Source: Pachyseris speciosa (Eukaryota > Cnidaria > Anthozoa > Scleractinia > Pachyseridae). Taken from it: a stretch of 64,000 nt of DNA. A program made the translations under genes and the position numbers. The DNA lies in assembly GCA_016490735.1 (NCBI GenBank), contig JAEMWC010000258.1, positions 493,501-557,500 of the forward strand, in the 5' to 3' direction. How positions within the stretch are numbered: position 1 is the first letter of the stretch; each line of letters opens with the position of its first letter. Below the pieces are notes generated by a model. The model searched no databases and was not told where the DNA came from. It saw nothing but the letters and a program-made list of their open reading frames with translations. Of this stretch, positions 31,459 through 42,949 are shown piece by piece.

Positions 31459-32826
31459 AGAAAGTGCCTACTAGAAAGGAAAAAAAAATTAACATTGTTT
31501 GTATGTGTGTTGTAGAGGTGCTTTTGGATTGGGGAGCCAAGAAATTTTCCACAGATTTGTATAGATCTTTTCCTGGAGACGTACGCCTTACAAACCATTC
31601 AATTATTCAAAAAGGACAAAAAAGGCTCCCATGATGATTATAACCACTTCATATCCAGCGCGCCCTCGTACACCTATCCCTTTGTGCGAGTCATGAATAT
31701 AAATAGGAAATGTTATAATTTGCGCGTGACGGCAGCGTTACATGTGAAAGCGAAATCACAATGATTTGGATGGGAGAAAATAGTTTTCTATTGTGAGATG
31801 AAATTCTTTCTAAAATATTTTCCATGTTTCGCCTTTGTATGAGAGAGGTAGAAAGGTTGGGTGAAACTAAAACTCTTATAAAACAACTTTTCTTAACGAT
31901 CTTATACCTACATGGGACAAATAAGATGAGAACTTTGTATTCGAGTATTGTTGGAGCTTCTATCATGATAATCCAGAACGCGATACTAGCGTTAGGTCAA
32001 CTTCCGGGTAGCTCGTCTGACGTTGAGTTACTTGGAGTCTCTACGGAATCTTCCGTGAGAAGACCATATTCCCAACACTGCCTACCTACAACGATTTTTT
32101 CTCATAAAATTACTCTAAAGAATAGTCTGCAAATGGCTCAGTACGTTGAATTCAAAACAGGACAGATTGCCTTAAAACATGAGGAGACGCAAGTGGGCCT
32201 AAACTGGAAGTACTTGATTTGCGAACTAATTAAAATTGCGGTTTACTCCTTAATTAAACTTCTGTCAACAAAGAGAGGTAGACACGGATCAAATAGGATT
32301 AATATGTCAGTATCAAATTTAGTCTTGACGATTGAGGTGCGTTCAGTCACGTTGTCTCGTTTCCGCAGTCATTTGAGAAAACTGAGCCACGTAGAAGTGT
32401 GTCGATGGCTCCGAGGAATATTTCTCGAGGAATATTCCCTACCAGCACGCTTTCCGGAGGATATTGTCCGAGTATTCAAGGCGAAGAGCTTTACAGACGA
32501 TAGATGGAGAACCGTATCGAGAAAAAGCTTCTTCAGAGGATGAAATCGTTGCCTCATCATTTGGATTAATTGCGGCATTCCTTTCTCCGTGCACGTACCC
32601 TGGCTCCAGAGGCCCGTTGAAAAAAATAAATATCCCTGAAAAGCCAAAATAGAACGCGAGAGACGGGCCTCTGGTCGCACGAGCCGAGAAACGCATTTCC
32701 TTGGGACAGAATTTGTCCCAGTCTGCTGATTGGTTCTTCAAATAAACAACAACTCTGATTGGCTTAGGAAAAGCGTGGCTTCCCAGCCGACAAACCGGTT
32801 TGGACAGAAAATATATTCGTAAAATT
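31459..32826. other. Unassigned; contains a long but unrecognised ORF
   Basis: A 239-codon plus ORF at 31824-32543 shows no recognisable motif. Its first 30 codons lie in the dispersed repeat 31709-31850, which argues against a real gene. GGCCTCTGGTCGCACGAGCC near 32665 is repeat-like. Confidence 0.4.
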
Positions 32827-33240
32827 ATGGCGGCTGCTCTCAACGATCGCTCTTCTGCGTTTCGAACTGCTGTTCATTGGAGTCCAAATTTCCAGTGCAA
32901 AAAGAAGCGTTGTTGGCGTTCCTAAGCCGTAAGGATGCGTTGGCTGTTTTACCGACGAGTTGTGATAAATCCTTAATCTTTGAAATTGTTCAAGCAATTT
33001 GCGCCGGTCTACATGATCTACATGTCCTTTTGGTGATCTGCCCACTCTCTAGCTGCCCTTATTTACTCACACATTCAAGAGCTTGCCGATAGCGGTATTG
33101 CAGCCTGCTCTCTTGGTTATCATAGCGTTCTGGTTGACGACGTAAATGTGTTAAAGCATAATATAATATTTACAAGTCCAGAGCTTATTATTCAGGAGGA
33201 AAGGTGGCGAAAATTCCTACAAAGCAAGGGTGTGCTTGAT
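32827..33240 (+). pseudogene. Degenerate RecQ-like helicase N-terminal fragment
   Basis: The frame at 32877-33055 reads FPVQKEALLAFLSRKDALAV, then LPTSCDKSLIFEIV, which matches the Q-motif and motif I region of RecQ-type helicases, but the Walker A Gly is replaced (CDKS instead of GKS). After a frame change near 33055, plus-strand sequence continues ELADSGIAACSLGYHS and IIFTSPELIIQEERWRKFL, the motif Ib-like region, then stops. The upstream MAAALNDRSSAF is in yet another frame. A dead fragment, perhaps from a repeated helicase-bearing family. Confidence 0.6.
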
Positions 33241-33699
33241 TTCTGAAATTTTCCAAGGCTCCATTTAAGTTTTCTAACTTTTTCCAACTCTCGTACGCAT
33301 TTCGTGCAGAACATGTTGTTTACAAAATTACAAACAGGAAATCCCAATACATGGGATAATCGCGCCACAACGGTTTGACACGTTTAGCTTCTTCGCATTT
33401 TCCCCATGGAATGAATTTAATTTCCCGTAGTCATAAACTATCTAACTCGTGTTACAAACCCTGCAAAAATCGTCGACTTTTAACCGGCGTAATAACCTTC
33501 CTCAACATTTTCCAACATAGCGATAAGTTTTCACGGTTCGCTGCAACACGTGCTGATTGTTCATAACGATCTGACGTCAGAAATGTCAAAAATGATCTTG
33601 ATAACAACCAGACACCATGTATCCCCGCCGATGAAAACCGGTTTAGTTGGATATCTGATACACGAAACTGCACAGAAATGAGGTTCAGCATTCGTGCGA

Positions 33700-33795
33700 C
33701 CAGAGGTTATATTTTTTCCTCTCGGCGCTTCGCGCCTCGTTGCTGCGGCTTCGCCGCGTAAATTCCCTCCTTCAAACGAAAAAAATAACCTCTGG
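33700..33795. repeat. 96-bp foldback with CCAGAGGTTAT ends
   Basis: CCAGAGGTTAT at 33700-33710 and ATAACCTCTGG at 33785-33795. The middle has GGCGCTTCGCGCC and GCGGCTTCGCCGC palindromes, so the element can fold into three hairpins. Confidence 0.7.
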
Positions 33796-35112
33796 CACCC
33801 AGGGTACCGTGCACGAGATTGGCAATTATATCAAGAGGGAGATCTTTGAGCAGCTAAGATGCTTTTTAAACAGCCTTGTCATTAGCGTACTTTGCGAAGC
33901 TCAAGCCGACGTATAAACGAGCACTCGCACGGCCGCGAGTAGTTCGAATCCTGTGATGAAGACTCAAACGAATCGCCGTTTGCAAATGTCAGGGTCATCA
34001 TCGGTTGTTTCACAAGAAATGGAAGAAGACATTGGCTGCTTATTACTAACCCTGCCACGTAGCTGCCCCAAAAAGGTAAGCTTAGAGAAATTCTCAAATT
34101 TTTTTTCTGCGAACCTTGCACTCGGAAACACTGATCAGCGGCTTTCCATTGCGAGTGGCTCGAAATAGTTCTTGTAGCACGAAAAATAAACCCCAAGGAA
34201 CAGATTTCGCGACAGAGGAGTAATACTCACTATCTGAGGACCAAAATACTACAACAGACCCCGTCAACGAAAGGTAATTCTCGTTCCCTTTACGAAATCC
34301 GCACAATGTCACTCGTAAATTATACTCACATTTCCTGAAACAAGTTATTTTCGTGTCTTAGGCCTTATTGAGGGGAATAGGAGGGATTCCTAGAACAGGA
34401 TAAAGTTGTAGTTTGCTACTTATCAATGTTTATAAGAACAAGAGGGGGGTAACTCGGACATATTAGGACATTTGATTTTCAAAAATAAGTTTTGGTCAAA
34501 ATCCCACACTAGGGCCTGAAATTTGGTAAAACTGGATCAAATTTCCCCACCTTAGGCATTAATTATATCTCTTTATAAGTATCACAGTTCTCCATTCCCT
34601 CTCCTTTCCTACAGATCAACCGGGATACATGATGATCTTGAATTTTTGTTGGAGGAGGAGCTGAGCAGTATTCAACTCTTTGCAATGTCACACATGGAAA
34701 GACAAAATACTGAGCAGCTTCTTGATTCTTTGGCTTTGTTGCCTACAAGATTAATTCCCTACAGGAGGCTCACTGGGCACTGAGAAGTTATGGTCCAGAG
34801 TCCTTCAATGGGACCAACTGACAGTGCAAAAGAAGACTGGACAACAAACAGAAATTGGAAAACAATATCCATGTTAGCTCAATTTCAGGTATGTAAAATG
34901 GTTAAGACTAAACATTAAAAAAATACTCTGGGGATGTTTCGTAACTGGAAATCAATGGCTTACATGTATTGTTGCTAGTTGGTGTCAATGCAGTCAGCAG
35001 CTCATTTATGACAAATGTCCATTTTTTTTCAGGTCCCACAAAAATGAATATCTTGGGAAATGTAGAAGATACTGTGGGGCATGCACTCCCCATTGAGAAG
35101 ATGGCATTTTTT
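33796..35112. other. No gene established
   Basis: Mostly non-coding. 34612-34890 reads as an exon-like segment (DDLEFLLEEELSSIQLF...) bounded by pyrimidine-rich CTTTCCTACAG and AG|GTATGT, but one stop interrupts it and no partner exon or family is recognised. Confidence 0.35.
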
Positions 35113-35268
35113 CCTGAGAAATTTATTTTGTATATTTTTTGATTTTACGCTATTTGAGACTAGATCAACAGATTGGAAAAGATGTAAACAATTTGCATCT
35201 TTTCCAATCTGTTGATCTAGTCTCAAATAGCATAAAATAAGAAAAATATACAAAATAAATTGCTCAGG
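35113..35268. repeat. 156-bp near-perfect palindrome
   Basis: 35113-35192 pairs with 35189-35268 apart from a handful of mismatches; the central stem GATGTAAA/TTTGCATC closes on a 3-base loop. The core GAGACTAGATCAACAGATTG is perfectly mirrored. It directly precedes the 98-bp satellite. Confidence 0.85.
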
Positions 35269-35279
35269 AATCATCAACG

Positions 35280-38200
35280 TTACCAGTAACATTCAGATGT
35301 ATTGTCAGAGTGTGCTGCTGTTGCCTTCAGCAATTCTTGTTTTCATTTTAACTGTATCACCAAGTATCACCAAGGTTACCAGTGGCATTCAGATGTATCA
35401 TCGGAGTGTGCTGCTGTTGCCTTTAACAATTCTTGTTTTCATTTTCATTATAACTGATCACCTATCACCAAGGTTACCAGTGGCATCCACATGTTTCATT
35501 GGAGTGTGCTACTGTTGCCTATAACAATTCTTGTTTTCATTTTCTTTTTAACTGCTCAAGTCTCACCAAGGTTACCAGTGGCATCCACATGTTCCGTCGG
35601 AGTGTGGTACTGTTGCCTATAACAATTCTTGTTTTCATTTTCATTATAACTGATCAACTATCACCAAGGTTACCAGTGACATCCAGATGTTTCGTCGGAG
35701 TGTGCTACTGTTGCCTTTAACAATTCGTGTTTTCATTTTCATTATGACTGATCAACTATCACCAAGGTTACCAGTGGCATACAGATGTTTCGTCGGAATG
35801 TTTTACTGTTGCCTTTAAAAATTCTTGTTTCCATTTTCATTATAACGGTTCAACTATCACCAAGGTTACCAGTGGCATACAGATGTTTTGTCGGAGTGTG
35901 CTACTGTTGCCTTTAACAATTCTTGTTTTCATTTTCATTATAACTGATCAACTATCACCAAGGTTACCAGTGGCATGCAGATGTTTCGTCGGAGTGTGCT
36001 AGTGTTGCCTTTAACAATTCTTCTTTTCATTTTCATTATAACGGTTCAACTATCACCAAGGTTACCAGTGGCATCCAGATGTTTCGTCGGAGTGTGCTAC
36101 TGTTGCCTATAACAATTCTTGTTTTCATTTTCATTATAACTGATCAACTATCACCAAGGTTACCAGTGGCATACAGATGTTTCGTCGGAGTGTGCTACTG
36201 TTGCCTTTAATAATTCTTGTTTTCATTTTCAGTATAACTGATCAACTATCACCAAGGTTACCAGTGGCATCCAGATGTTTCGTCGGAGTGTGCTACGGTT
36301 GCCTTTAATAATTCTTGTTTTCAGTTTCATTATAACTGATCAACTATCACCAAGGTTACCAGTGGCATCCAGATGTTTCGTCGGAGTGTGTTAGTGTTGC
36401 CTTTAACAATTCTTCTTTTCAATTTCATTATAACTGATCAACTATCACCAAGGTTACCAGTGGCATCCAGATGTTTCGTCGGAGTGTGCTACTGTTGCCT
36501 TTAACAATTCTTGTTTTCATTTTCATTTTAACTGATGAACTATCACCAAGGTTACCAGTGGCATACAGATGTTTCGTCGGAGTGTGCTACTGTTGCCTTT
36601 AATAATTCTTGTTTTCATTTTCAGTATAACTGATTAACTATCACCAAGGTTACCAGTGGCATCCAGATGTTTCGTCGGAGTGTGCTAGTGTTGCCTTTAA
36701 CAATTCTTGTTTTCATTTTCATTATAACTGATCAACTATCACCAAGGTTACCAGTGGCATCCAAATGTTTCGTCGGAGTGTGCTACTGTTGCCTATAACA
36801 ATTCTTATTTTCATTTTCATTATAACGGTTCAACTATCACCAAGGTTACCAGTGGCATCCAGATGTTTTGTCGGAGTGTGCTAGTGTTGCCTATAACAAT
36901 TCTTGTTTTCATTTTCATTATAACTGATCAACTATCACCAAGGTTACCAGTGGCATCCAGATGTTTCGTCGGAGTGTGCTACTGTTGCCTTTAACAATTC
37001 TTGTTTTCATTTTCATTATAACTGATCAACTATCACCAAGGTTACCAGTGGCATCCAGATGTTTCGTCGGAGTGTGCTACTGTTGCCTTTAACAATTCTT
37101 GATTTCATTTTCATTTTAACTGATGAACTATCACCAAGGTTACCAGTGGCATCCAGATGTTTCGTCGGAGTGGGCTACTGTTGCCTATAACAATTCTTAT
37201 TTTCATTTTCATTATAACGGTTCAACTATCACCAAGGTTACCAGTGGCATCCAGATGTTTCATCGGAGTTTGCTACTGTTGCCTTTAACAATTCTTGTTT
37301 TCATTTTCATTATAACTGATCAACTATCACCAAGGTTACCAGTGGCATCCAGATGTTTCGTCGGAGTGTGTTAGTCTTGCCTTTAACAATTCTTGTTTTC
37401 ATTTTTATTATATGGGTTCAACTATCACCAAGGTTACCAGTGGCATCCAGATGTTTCGTCGGAGTGTGCTACTGTTGCCTATAACAATTCTTGTTTTCAT
37501 TTTCATTATAACTGATCAACTATCACCAAGGTTACCAGTGGCATCCAGATGTTTCGTCGGAGTGTGCTACTGTTGCCTATAACAATTCTTGTTTTTATTT
37601 TCATTATAACTGCTCAACTATCACCAAGGTTACCAGTGGCATCCAAATGTTTCGTCGGAGTGTGCTACTGTTGCCTATAACAATTATTGTTTTTATTTTC
37701 ATTATAACTGATCAACTATCACCAAGGTTACCAGTGGCATCCAGATGTTTCGTCGGAGTGTGCTACTGTTGCCTATAACAATTCTTGTTTTCATTTTCAT
37801 TATGACTGATCAACTATCACCAAGATTACCAGTGGCATCCAGATGTTTCGTCGGAGTGTGCTAGTGTTGCCTTTAAAAATTCTTGTTTTCATTTTCATTA
37901 TAACGGTTCAACTATCACCAAGGTTACCAGTGGCATCCAGATGTTTCGTCGGAGTGTGTTAGTCTTGCCTTTAACAATTCTTGTTTTCATTTTTATTATA
38001 TGGGTTCAACTATCACCAAGGTTACCAGTGGCATCCAGATGTTTCGTCGGAGTGTGCTACGGTTGCCTTTAATAATTCTTGTTTTCAGTTTCATTATAAC
38101 TGATCAACTATCACCAAGGTTACCAGTGGCATCCAGATGTTTCGTTGGAGTGTGGTACTGTTGCCTATAACAATACTTATTTTCATTTTCATTATAACTG

Positions 38201-38720
38201 CTCAAGTATCACCAAGGTTACCAGTGGCATCCAGATGTTTCATCGGTGTGTGCTACTGTTGCCTATAACAATTCTTGTTTTTATTTTCATTTTAACTGCT
38301 CAAGTATCACCAAGGTTACCAGTGGCATCCAGATGTTTCGTCGGAGTGTGCTACTGTTGCCTATAACAATTCTTGTTTTCATTTTCGTTATAACTGTTCA
38401 ACTATCACCAAGGTTACCGATGGCATCCAGATGTTTCGTCGGAGTGTGCTACTGTTGCCTATAACAATTCTTGTTTTCATTTTCGTTATAACTGTTCAAC
38501 TATCACCAAGGTTACCATTGGCATCCAGATGTTTCATCGGAGTGTGCTAGTGTTGCCTTGAACAATTTTTTTTTTTCATTTTAACTATTCAAGTATCTGC
38601 AATGTTACCAGTTGTATCCATATGTATCGTCAGAGTGTGCTACTGTTGTCTTTTACAATTCTTGTTTTTATTTTCATTTTAACTATTGAAGTATCACCAA
38701 GGTTACTGGTGGCATGAGAT
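35280..38720. repeat. 98-bp tandem satellite, about 35 units
   Basis: The consensus starts ACCAAGGTTACCAGTGGCAT, continues CCAGATGTTTCGTCGGAGTG and ends with ATAACTGATCAACTATC. Successive units start 98 bases apart (for example 37035 and 37133). Edge units (35280-35450 and 38560-38720) are more diverged. Rare variants recur at multiples of 588 bases. Because 98 is not a multiple of three, reading frames change each unit; the short ORFs within it are not genes. Confidence 0.92.
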
Positions 38721-39269
38721 GTCACGAATAGTCCACTTGTCTTGTTATTTAAAGTCAAACTAATTGGAAGGGAATTTTTGTGTCTGCCAATGATAGATAG
38801 TAGTCAACTTACATGTACTTGCGTACTTACAGTTCCCCAAAATTCGTGAGGTGGAACAGGCTTGGATTAGGCATTGTAATATTTTGAGTTTGTGCCACAG
38901 GATACCCACTTCGTTTGGTGTTACACAAAATAATGACGTTTGAGCTATAGTAAATGTTTATAATGAAAAAAAAATGTGATCAACAGATGAGAATGAAAAG
39001 GGTAATTTTGAAAAGAAACTGTCAGGTGCTATGTCGTTTTGGGGGTGAAACACGAGAATATGGTTTGTCAACGGAATCGACCACCGTAAAGAGATTCAAA
39101 AAGCTGACGTTTCTAGTGTTTGCCCTTCCACAGATCGCATCGAGGAATTGCGGGTTATGTATGGTTTGTGCACAGAATCTGGAGCTACGTGAAAAACGGA
39201 AATAAATAGAATGAAAAGCGTTCATTGATACGATTTGAAAGATGAATTTTTGCTCTAGATTTTCCCCTT
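38721..39269. other. No feature supported
   Basis: Non-coding right flank of the satellite. Confidence 0.4.
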
Positions 39270-39690
39270 TCGGTGTTAACTTGATCCCGGGGAGGGGGGT
39301 GGGGTGGGGGTGTTCTCCCAGAAAAGTTGGGTAGGGCGTGCGGCCCCCTTCCCGAAACACTTACCTTATTTCAGAACAAAATCAGCGGTTCTCCCTACCC
39401 TATTTCAGACCTGATCAAAAATTTGATACCCTGTCTCAGACTTATTTCATGTGCGCGATAAAAGATAATAAGGACAAAAAAGAAGGGCTTTTACAGATGG
39501 TCTTATCGCCTACTGACGAAGAAGTAGCTTCTTCTAAAAACTATACCCAATCCAAGACGAATAGACAAACCATACCTTATTTCAGACCAAAATGTTTAAA
39601 TTCGATAACCTATTTCAGACCAACACGGCTAAAAATCCATACCCTTTGGTGCCCCATATACCTGATATAGCGCATATAAGGGAGTACCCC
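39270..39690. repeat. Interspersed repeat with CTTATTTCAGAC-type direct repeats
   Basis: CC(C/T)TATTTCAGACC-like motifs recur at about 39364, 39401, 39433, 39575 and 39610. Flanks carry G-rich (39289-39310) and C-rich (39686-39700) tracts that are roughly complementary, which suggests an inverted-repeat element. A 110-codon ORF here is part of the repeat, not a gene. Confidence 0.55.
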
Positions 39691-39819
39691 CCACCCCGAC
39701 CTTTTTTTTCTTTTTCATTCGCTGATAATTATTAAAAGCAAATTAATGGTACCCAGCTACGCCATTCTTTTTCTTTTTTTCTTTTTTTTTTCTTTTTTGT
39801 TTCTTGTTTTTTGTGAATG

Positions 39820-39979
39820 ATATATGAAATAAATAATACATGAACTGCGGAAATGAATTCAAATGAAGAATGATCCTCGCAGTTGTGAACGCAATTTATG
39901 CAATTGCGTAAAGAAGCCTGAAAAAAAATTCAGGACTTCAACGGGGTTTGAACCTGTGACCTCGCGATACCGGTGCGAT

Positions 39980-40015
<36 letters not shown>

Positions 40016-40060
40016 CGAGCAGGTCAATTATGGGTTCATATGTTCCCGTGAAAGAAATGA
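39820..40060 (-). mobile_element. tRNA-derived SINE
   Basis: Minus strand: a tRNA-Thr-like head at 39933-40005, then a body (TTTACGCAATTGCATAAATT, ACAACTGCGAGGATCATTCT) running to ATATATCATTCAC-type sequence near 39820. Copies with the same body occur at 18486 and 40090. Confidence 0.72.
39933..40005 (-). tRNA. tRNA-Thr(GGT)-like head of the SINE (pseudo-tRNA)
   Basis: 73 bases fold as a cloverleaf: acceptor GGCTTCA/TGAAGTC, D arm GCTC...GAGC, T arm with GGTTCAAAC. The anticodon loop CCGGTAT gives GGT. Mismatches in the anticodon and T stems and C instead of U at position 33 indicate a retroposed, non-functional copy. Confidence 0.55.
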
Positions 40061-40089
40061 ATGTGAATGATATATGAAATAAATCATAC

Positions 40090-40178
40090 ATGAACTGCGG
40101 AAATGAAATCAAATGAAGAATGATCCTCGCAGTTGTGAACGCAATTTATGCAATTACGAAAAGAAGCCTGAAAAAAAT

Positions 40179-40224
<46 letters not shown>

Positions 40225-40333
40225 ATGAGCCCGATGAAGTCGATGACCCCGTTGAAGTCCTGAATTTTTTTCAGGTTTCTTTTCGCAATTGCATAAATTG
40301 CGTTCACAACTGCGAGGATCATTCTTCATTTGA
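40090..40333. repeat. Second SINE copy fused to an inverted copy (palindrome)
   Basis: 40108-40185 (ATCAAATGAAGAATGATCCT...) is mirrored by 40250-40333. The spacer holds the T-arm half of a tRNA-like head, interrupted by GATGAGCCCGATGAAGTCGA. The arms form a cruciform-capable structure of about 225 bases. Confidence 0.75.
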
Positions 40334-40379
40334 TTTTTGTTTTTTGTAGGTTATAAGTTGAGCACCAATTCTTCAATCA

Positions 40380-40651
40380 ATACAAAGACCCTAAACCTGA
40401 ACTATACGGTCACTACATTGACGACGGCATCGGTGCAGTGTTTTGAGGAACTCAATGAATTTATAACCTCCGTCAATTCCTCTCATCCGGCTCTGAAATA
40501 TACCTGGGAAATTATAGAAGCTTCGCTGGCTCTTCTTGATATCAAAGTTTCTATCCGTGGCAATAACTTATGTACCAGTGTGCTCTCCAAAGTCACAGAT
40601 TCTCACAGTTATTTATTGTATTCATCTTCACATCCATCTCACGTCAAATAA
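40380..40651 (+). pseudogene. Penelope-like RT fragment (palm YIDD and downstream)
   Basis: One frame carries YGHYIDDGIGAV around 40400-40435, the RT catalytic box; after a frame change the ORF 40437-40651 continues FEELNEFITSVNSSHPALKY, LALLDIKVSIRG, and TDSHSYLLYSSSHPSHVK, a signature of Penelope-like elements. It ends in a stop at 40652. No endonuclease follows. Confidence 0.68.
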
Positions 40652-41267
40652 TGAAAGCCACTGCTCCCTGTTACGGTCGTAGGAAAATCCACGGAAATTT
40701 AATCAAATCAACATAGCCGGCGTTGAGTAAATTTTCACAGACAAAGGAAAACGTGCTATAATTGTAAACGCTCACAAAATGAAAAATTAGAGTTATAACT
40801 GAGTTATAGAGTTATAACTGAACATTACATTACCGAGTTTACCGGTATTCCTAATTCGGCCGGGTTTTCTTAATCAAAAAAAAAAACGAATGCGTGATTT
40901 GGACTTCTGTATTATTGTTTGTTGTCTCGTCACTTTCTCAGTCTCCCCGCCGCATAGAAAGTGATCCTAATTTTCTCACGGCTCAATCACAGTGTTTCCG
41001 GTGACAAAAATTAGTTTTGACAGCCGCACTTGCGAATTTTCACGCCTTCTACTTTACACGGGCTGACTCACTGACAGATTGAAATTCAAATATGTAAGGA
41101 ATGCGGGGTCCACAACCCCGCATTCCTTTGTAATACTTCCAGATAGACTCCGCTGCGTCTCGTCATGATTTGTTCCGCAAGCTCAAATTCCTCTATAAAT
41201 AACCCATTCCGAAACGATAAGAGTCCCGTACCTTCGGGATTCCCCCATTCGTACAATTTATACAACA
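40652..41267. other. No gene; one hairpin
   Basis: Non-coding, containing the 14-bp hairpin at 41096-41128 (AAGGAATGCGGGGT / ACCCCGCATTCCTT, 5-base loop) and a triplicated GAGTTATA(A/G)-type repeat near 40790-40820. Confidence 0.5.
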
Positions 41268-42220
41268 GAGGAGTTGTTCTTTGTTTCATTTTCACAAACT
41301 GAGCTTTATAACGAAGCGTGAGGTGAAGCTGGGTTACTACTATCTATCGAGGGACAGACTGAAGGTGCGAAAATTGAAATTCTCACTGACAAAATCTGAA
41401 GTCAGGCCTCTTTCATGGATTTGGTACCCACCGTGCAATGCAAAATCTGTGTTCGACGAGGAAGTCGGTGTTCAGTGGACTTCTCCGACGGCATAGGCAA
41501 AAATTCAGGGCTCTCAGCTTCGCTCGTTATCAATCAATATGATATTAGTTTACGTACTTTTGCACAATGTTTTGCCAATTTTGTATTCCAAGAGCGACGT
41601 TAGTAACGAGTTGCATTCTTCTCACTACGTACAGGAATATAAGCGACTTCGAAGTTTCGCTTCGAGTTTGCGATTTGGCGTCGAACAGAAAACCATCCAC
41701 ACTTCACGTGAAAAGAACATTCTAAAAGGGTAAATATCGCTTTCTTTATTGTCATGAACTTTACAAGCAAGGTTTATAAAGATGCAGGCATAGATTAATA
41801 TGCATAGATCATGATTTATTTAGATGCGTTTGTACTGAACTGATTTTCTTTAGCTTCACTTTGTCATGAGATTTAATGTCCATGCATGTGGTGATCAGAA
41901 ATAAGGAAAAAATCCTTGTTATACCAAAGACTTGCTAAATAACGGGATGTAACTATGACTGTTAAACTTCATAACGTACAAATTTGTAGAGACTTTAGCT
42001 CAGGAATAATTTCTATGTAAATTTAATACGTGAATAAGGAGGGTTTTTTTCCCTTGACCTCTGGATTCAATCACATGGTTTTGTCAGAAACAATGTAACC
42101 ATAACAAACCATGCAGGAAGTTATGATAGTATAAAAGTTTGACAAGGGCTTCCTGTTCTTTTTTATCTGTCACTGTTGAGGCGTAAAGAGGTCGGTAAAT
42201 GGGTTGTTTGTGTTGATAGA
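41268..42220 (+). repeat. 0.95-kb duplicated segment, copy 2
   Basis: Homologue of 30530-31458 in the same orientation; the two diverge by scattered substitutions and small indels. Homology stops at GTTGATAGAC in both copies (31450 and 42213), so that point is probably the element boundary. Confidence 0.7.
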
Positions 42221-42877
42221 CTTATCATTTGTTGTGCTCCCAGGCTCTGGATCAGTTTTCCTGATCATTGTCACTATGGGTATGGCTCCTTTTCAGTTGC
42301 AGTGTTCATTTAATATTTTGCGATTAATTGCCTACGAGTTGTTCCTTATTTTACATGGGGATAGTAAAGCGAGAGTAACACGCGAGGGCGCGCGCGATAA
42401 TACGTCACTCGAGGACAGAAGGAAAAATAGGTCCGCAAAGCGTACATGTTTGGACGTATTCAAATCATTTGATAGTCGGTTGAGACACTGATGTGCACTT
42501 TGACTTCTTAACTGAAAGATCATTGATAATAACCTATAACCAAAGTGAACCATCGCTCGGGGAAAAGTGGTTTAGATTCCTTCTAAGGCCGGTTCCTGAA
42601 TCTGTCATGCCGCACTCACATAGCACTAAATTTTTACTCTAATATTGTCCTTCGAAGTGGCCCCTCCGTTAAGCCTTTGTAGTTTCCTGAAGTCTCCTCG
42701 CCACTAACTTAGGTGTAATACTTGTAAATATTATGAATTTAGCAAATCAATCAATCAATCAATCAATCAAAAAAGAAGCGTGTCACTTGCAATACAGTCA
42801 TTTAAAAAAGGAAGTGGACTTTTACAAATAGGATTACAAATAAGAGCTAGTATTATTGTTGTGTTCACTTCTCAAAG

Positions 42878-42880
<3 letters not shown>
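42221..42880. other. No gene; (AATC)n
   Basis: Non-coding apart from an unrecognised 95-codon ORF; (AATC)n at about 42745-42770. Confidence 0.4.

Positions 42881-42948
<68 letters not shown>
42881..42948. repeat. (TA)n microsatellite
   Basis: 34 uninterrupted TA units. Confidence 0.95.

Positions 42949-42949
<1 letters not shown>

Noticed and set aside
31824..32543. 239-codon plus ORF
   Set aside because: No motif recognised, its start lies in a dispersed repeat, and one ORF of this length is expected by chance in a window this size.
35297..38464. Series of 70-80 codon ORFs in the satellite
   Set aside because: The 98-bp period shifts frame each unit, so these are recurring accidents of the repeat, not genes.
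35280..38720. CRISPR-like array
   Set aside because: The whole 98-bp unit is repeated with no unique spacers, and the context is eukaryotic.
39270..39690. Protein-coding interpretation of the TATTTCAGAC repeat region
   Set aside because: Direct repeats and G/C-rich flanks fit an interspersed repeat; the ORF has no family resemblance.
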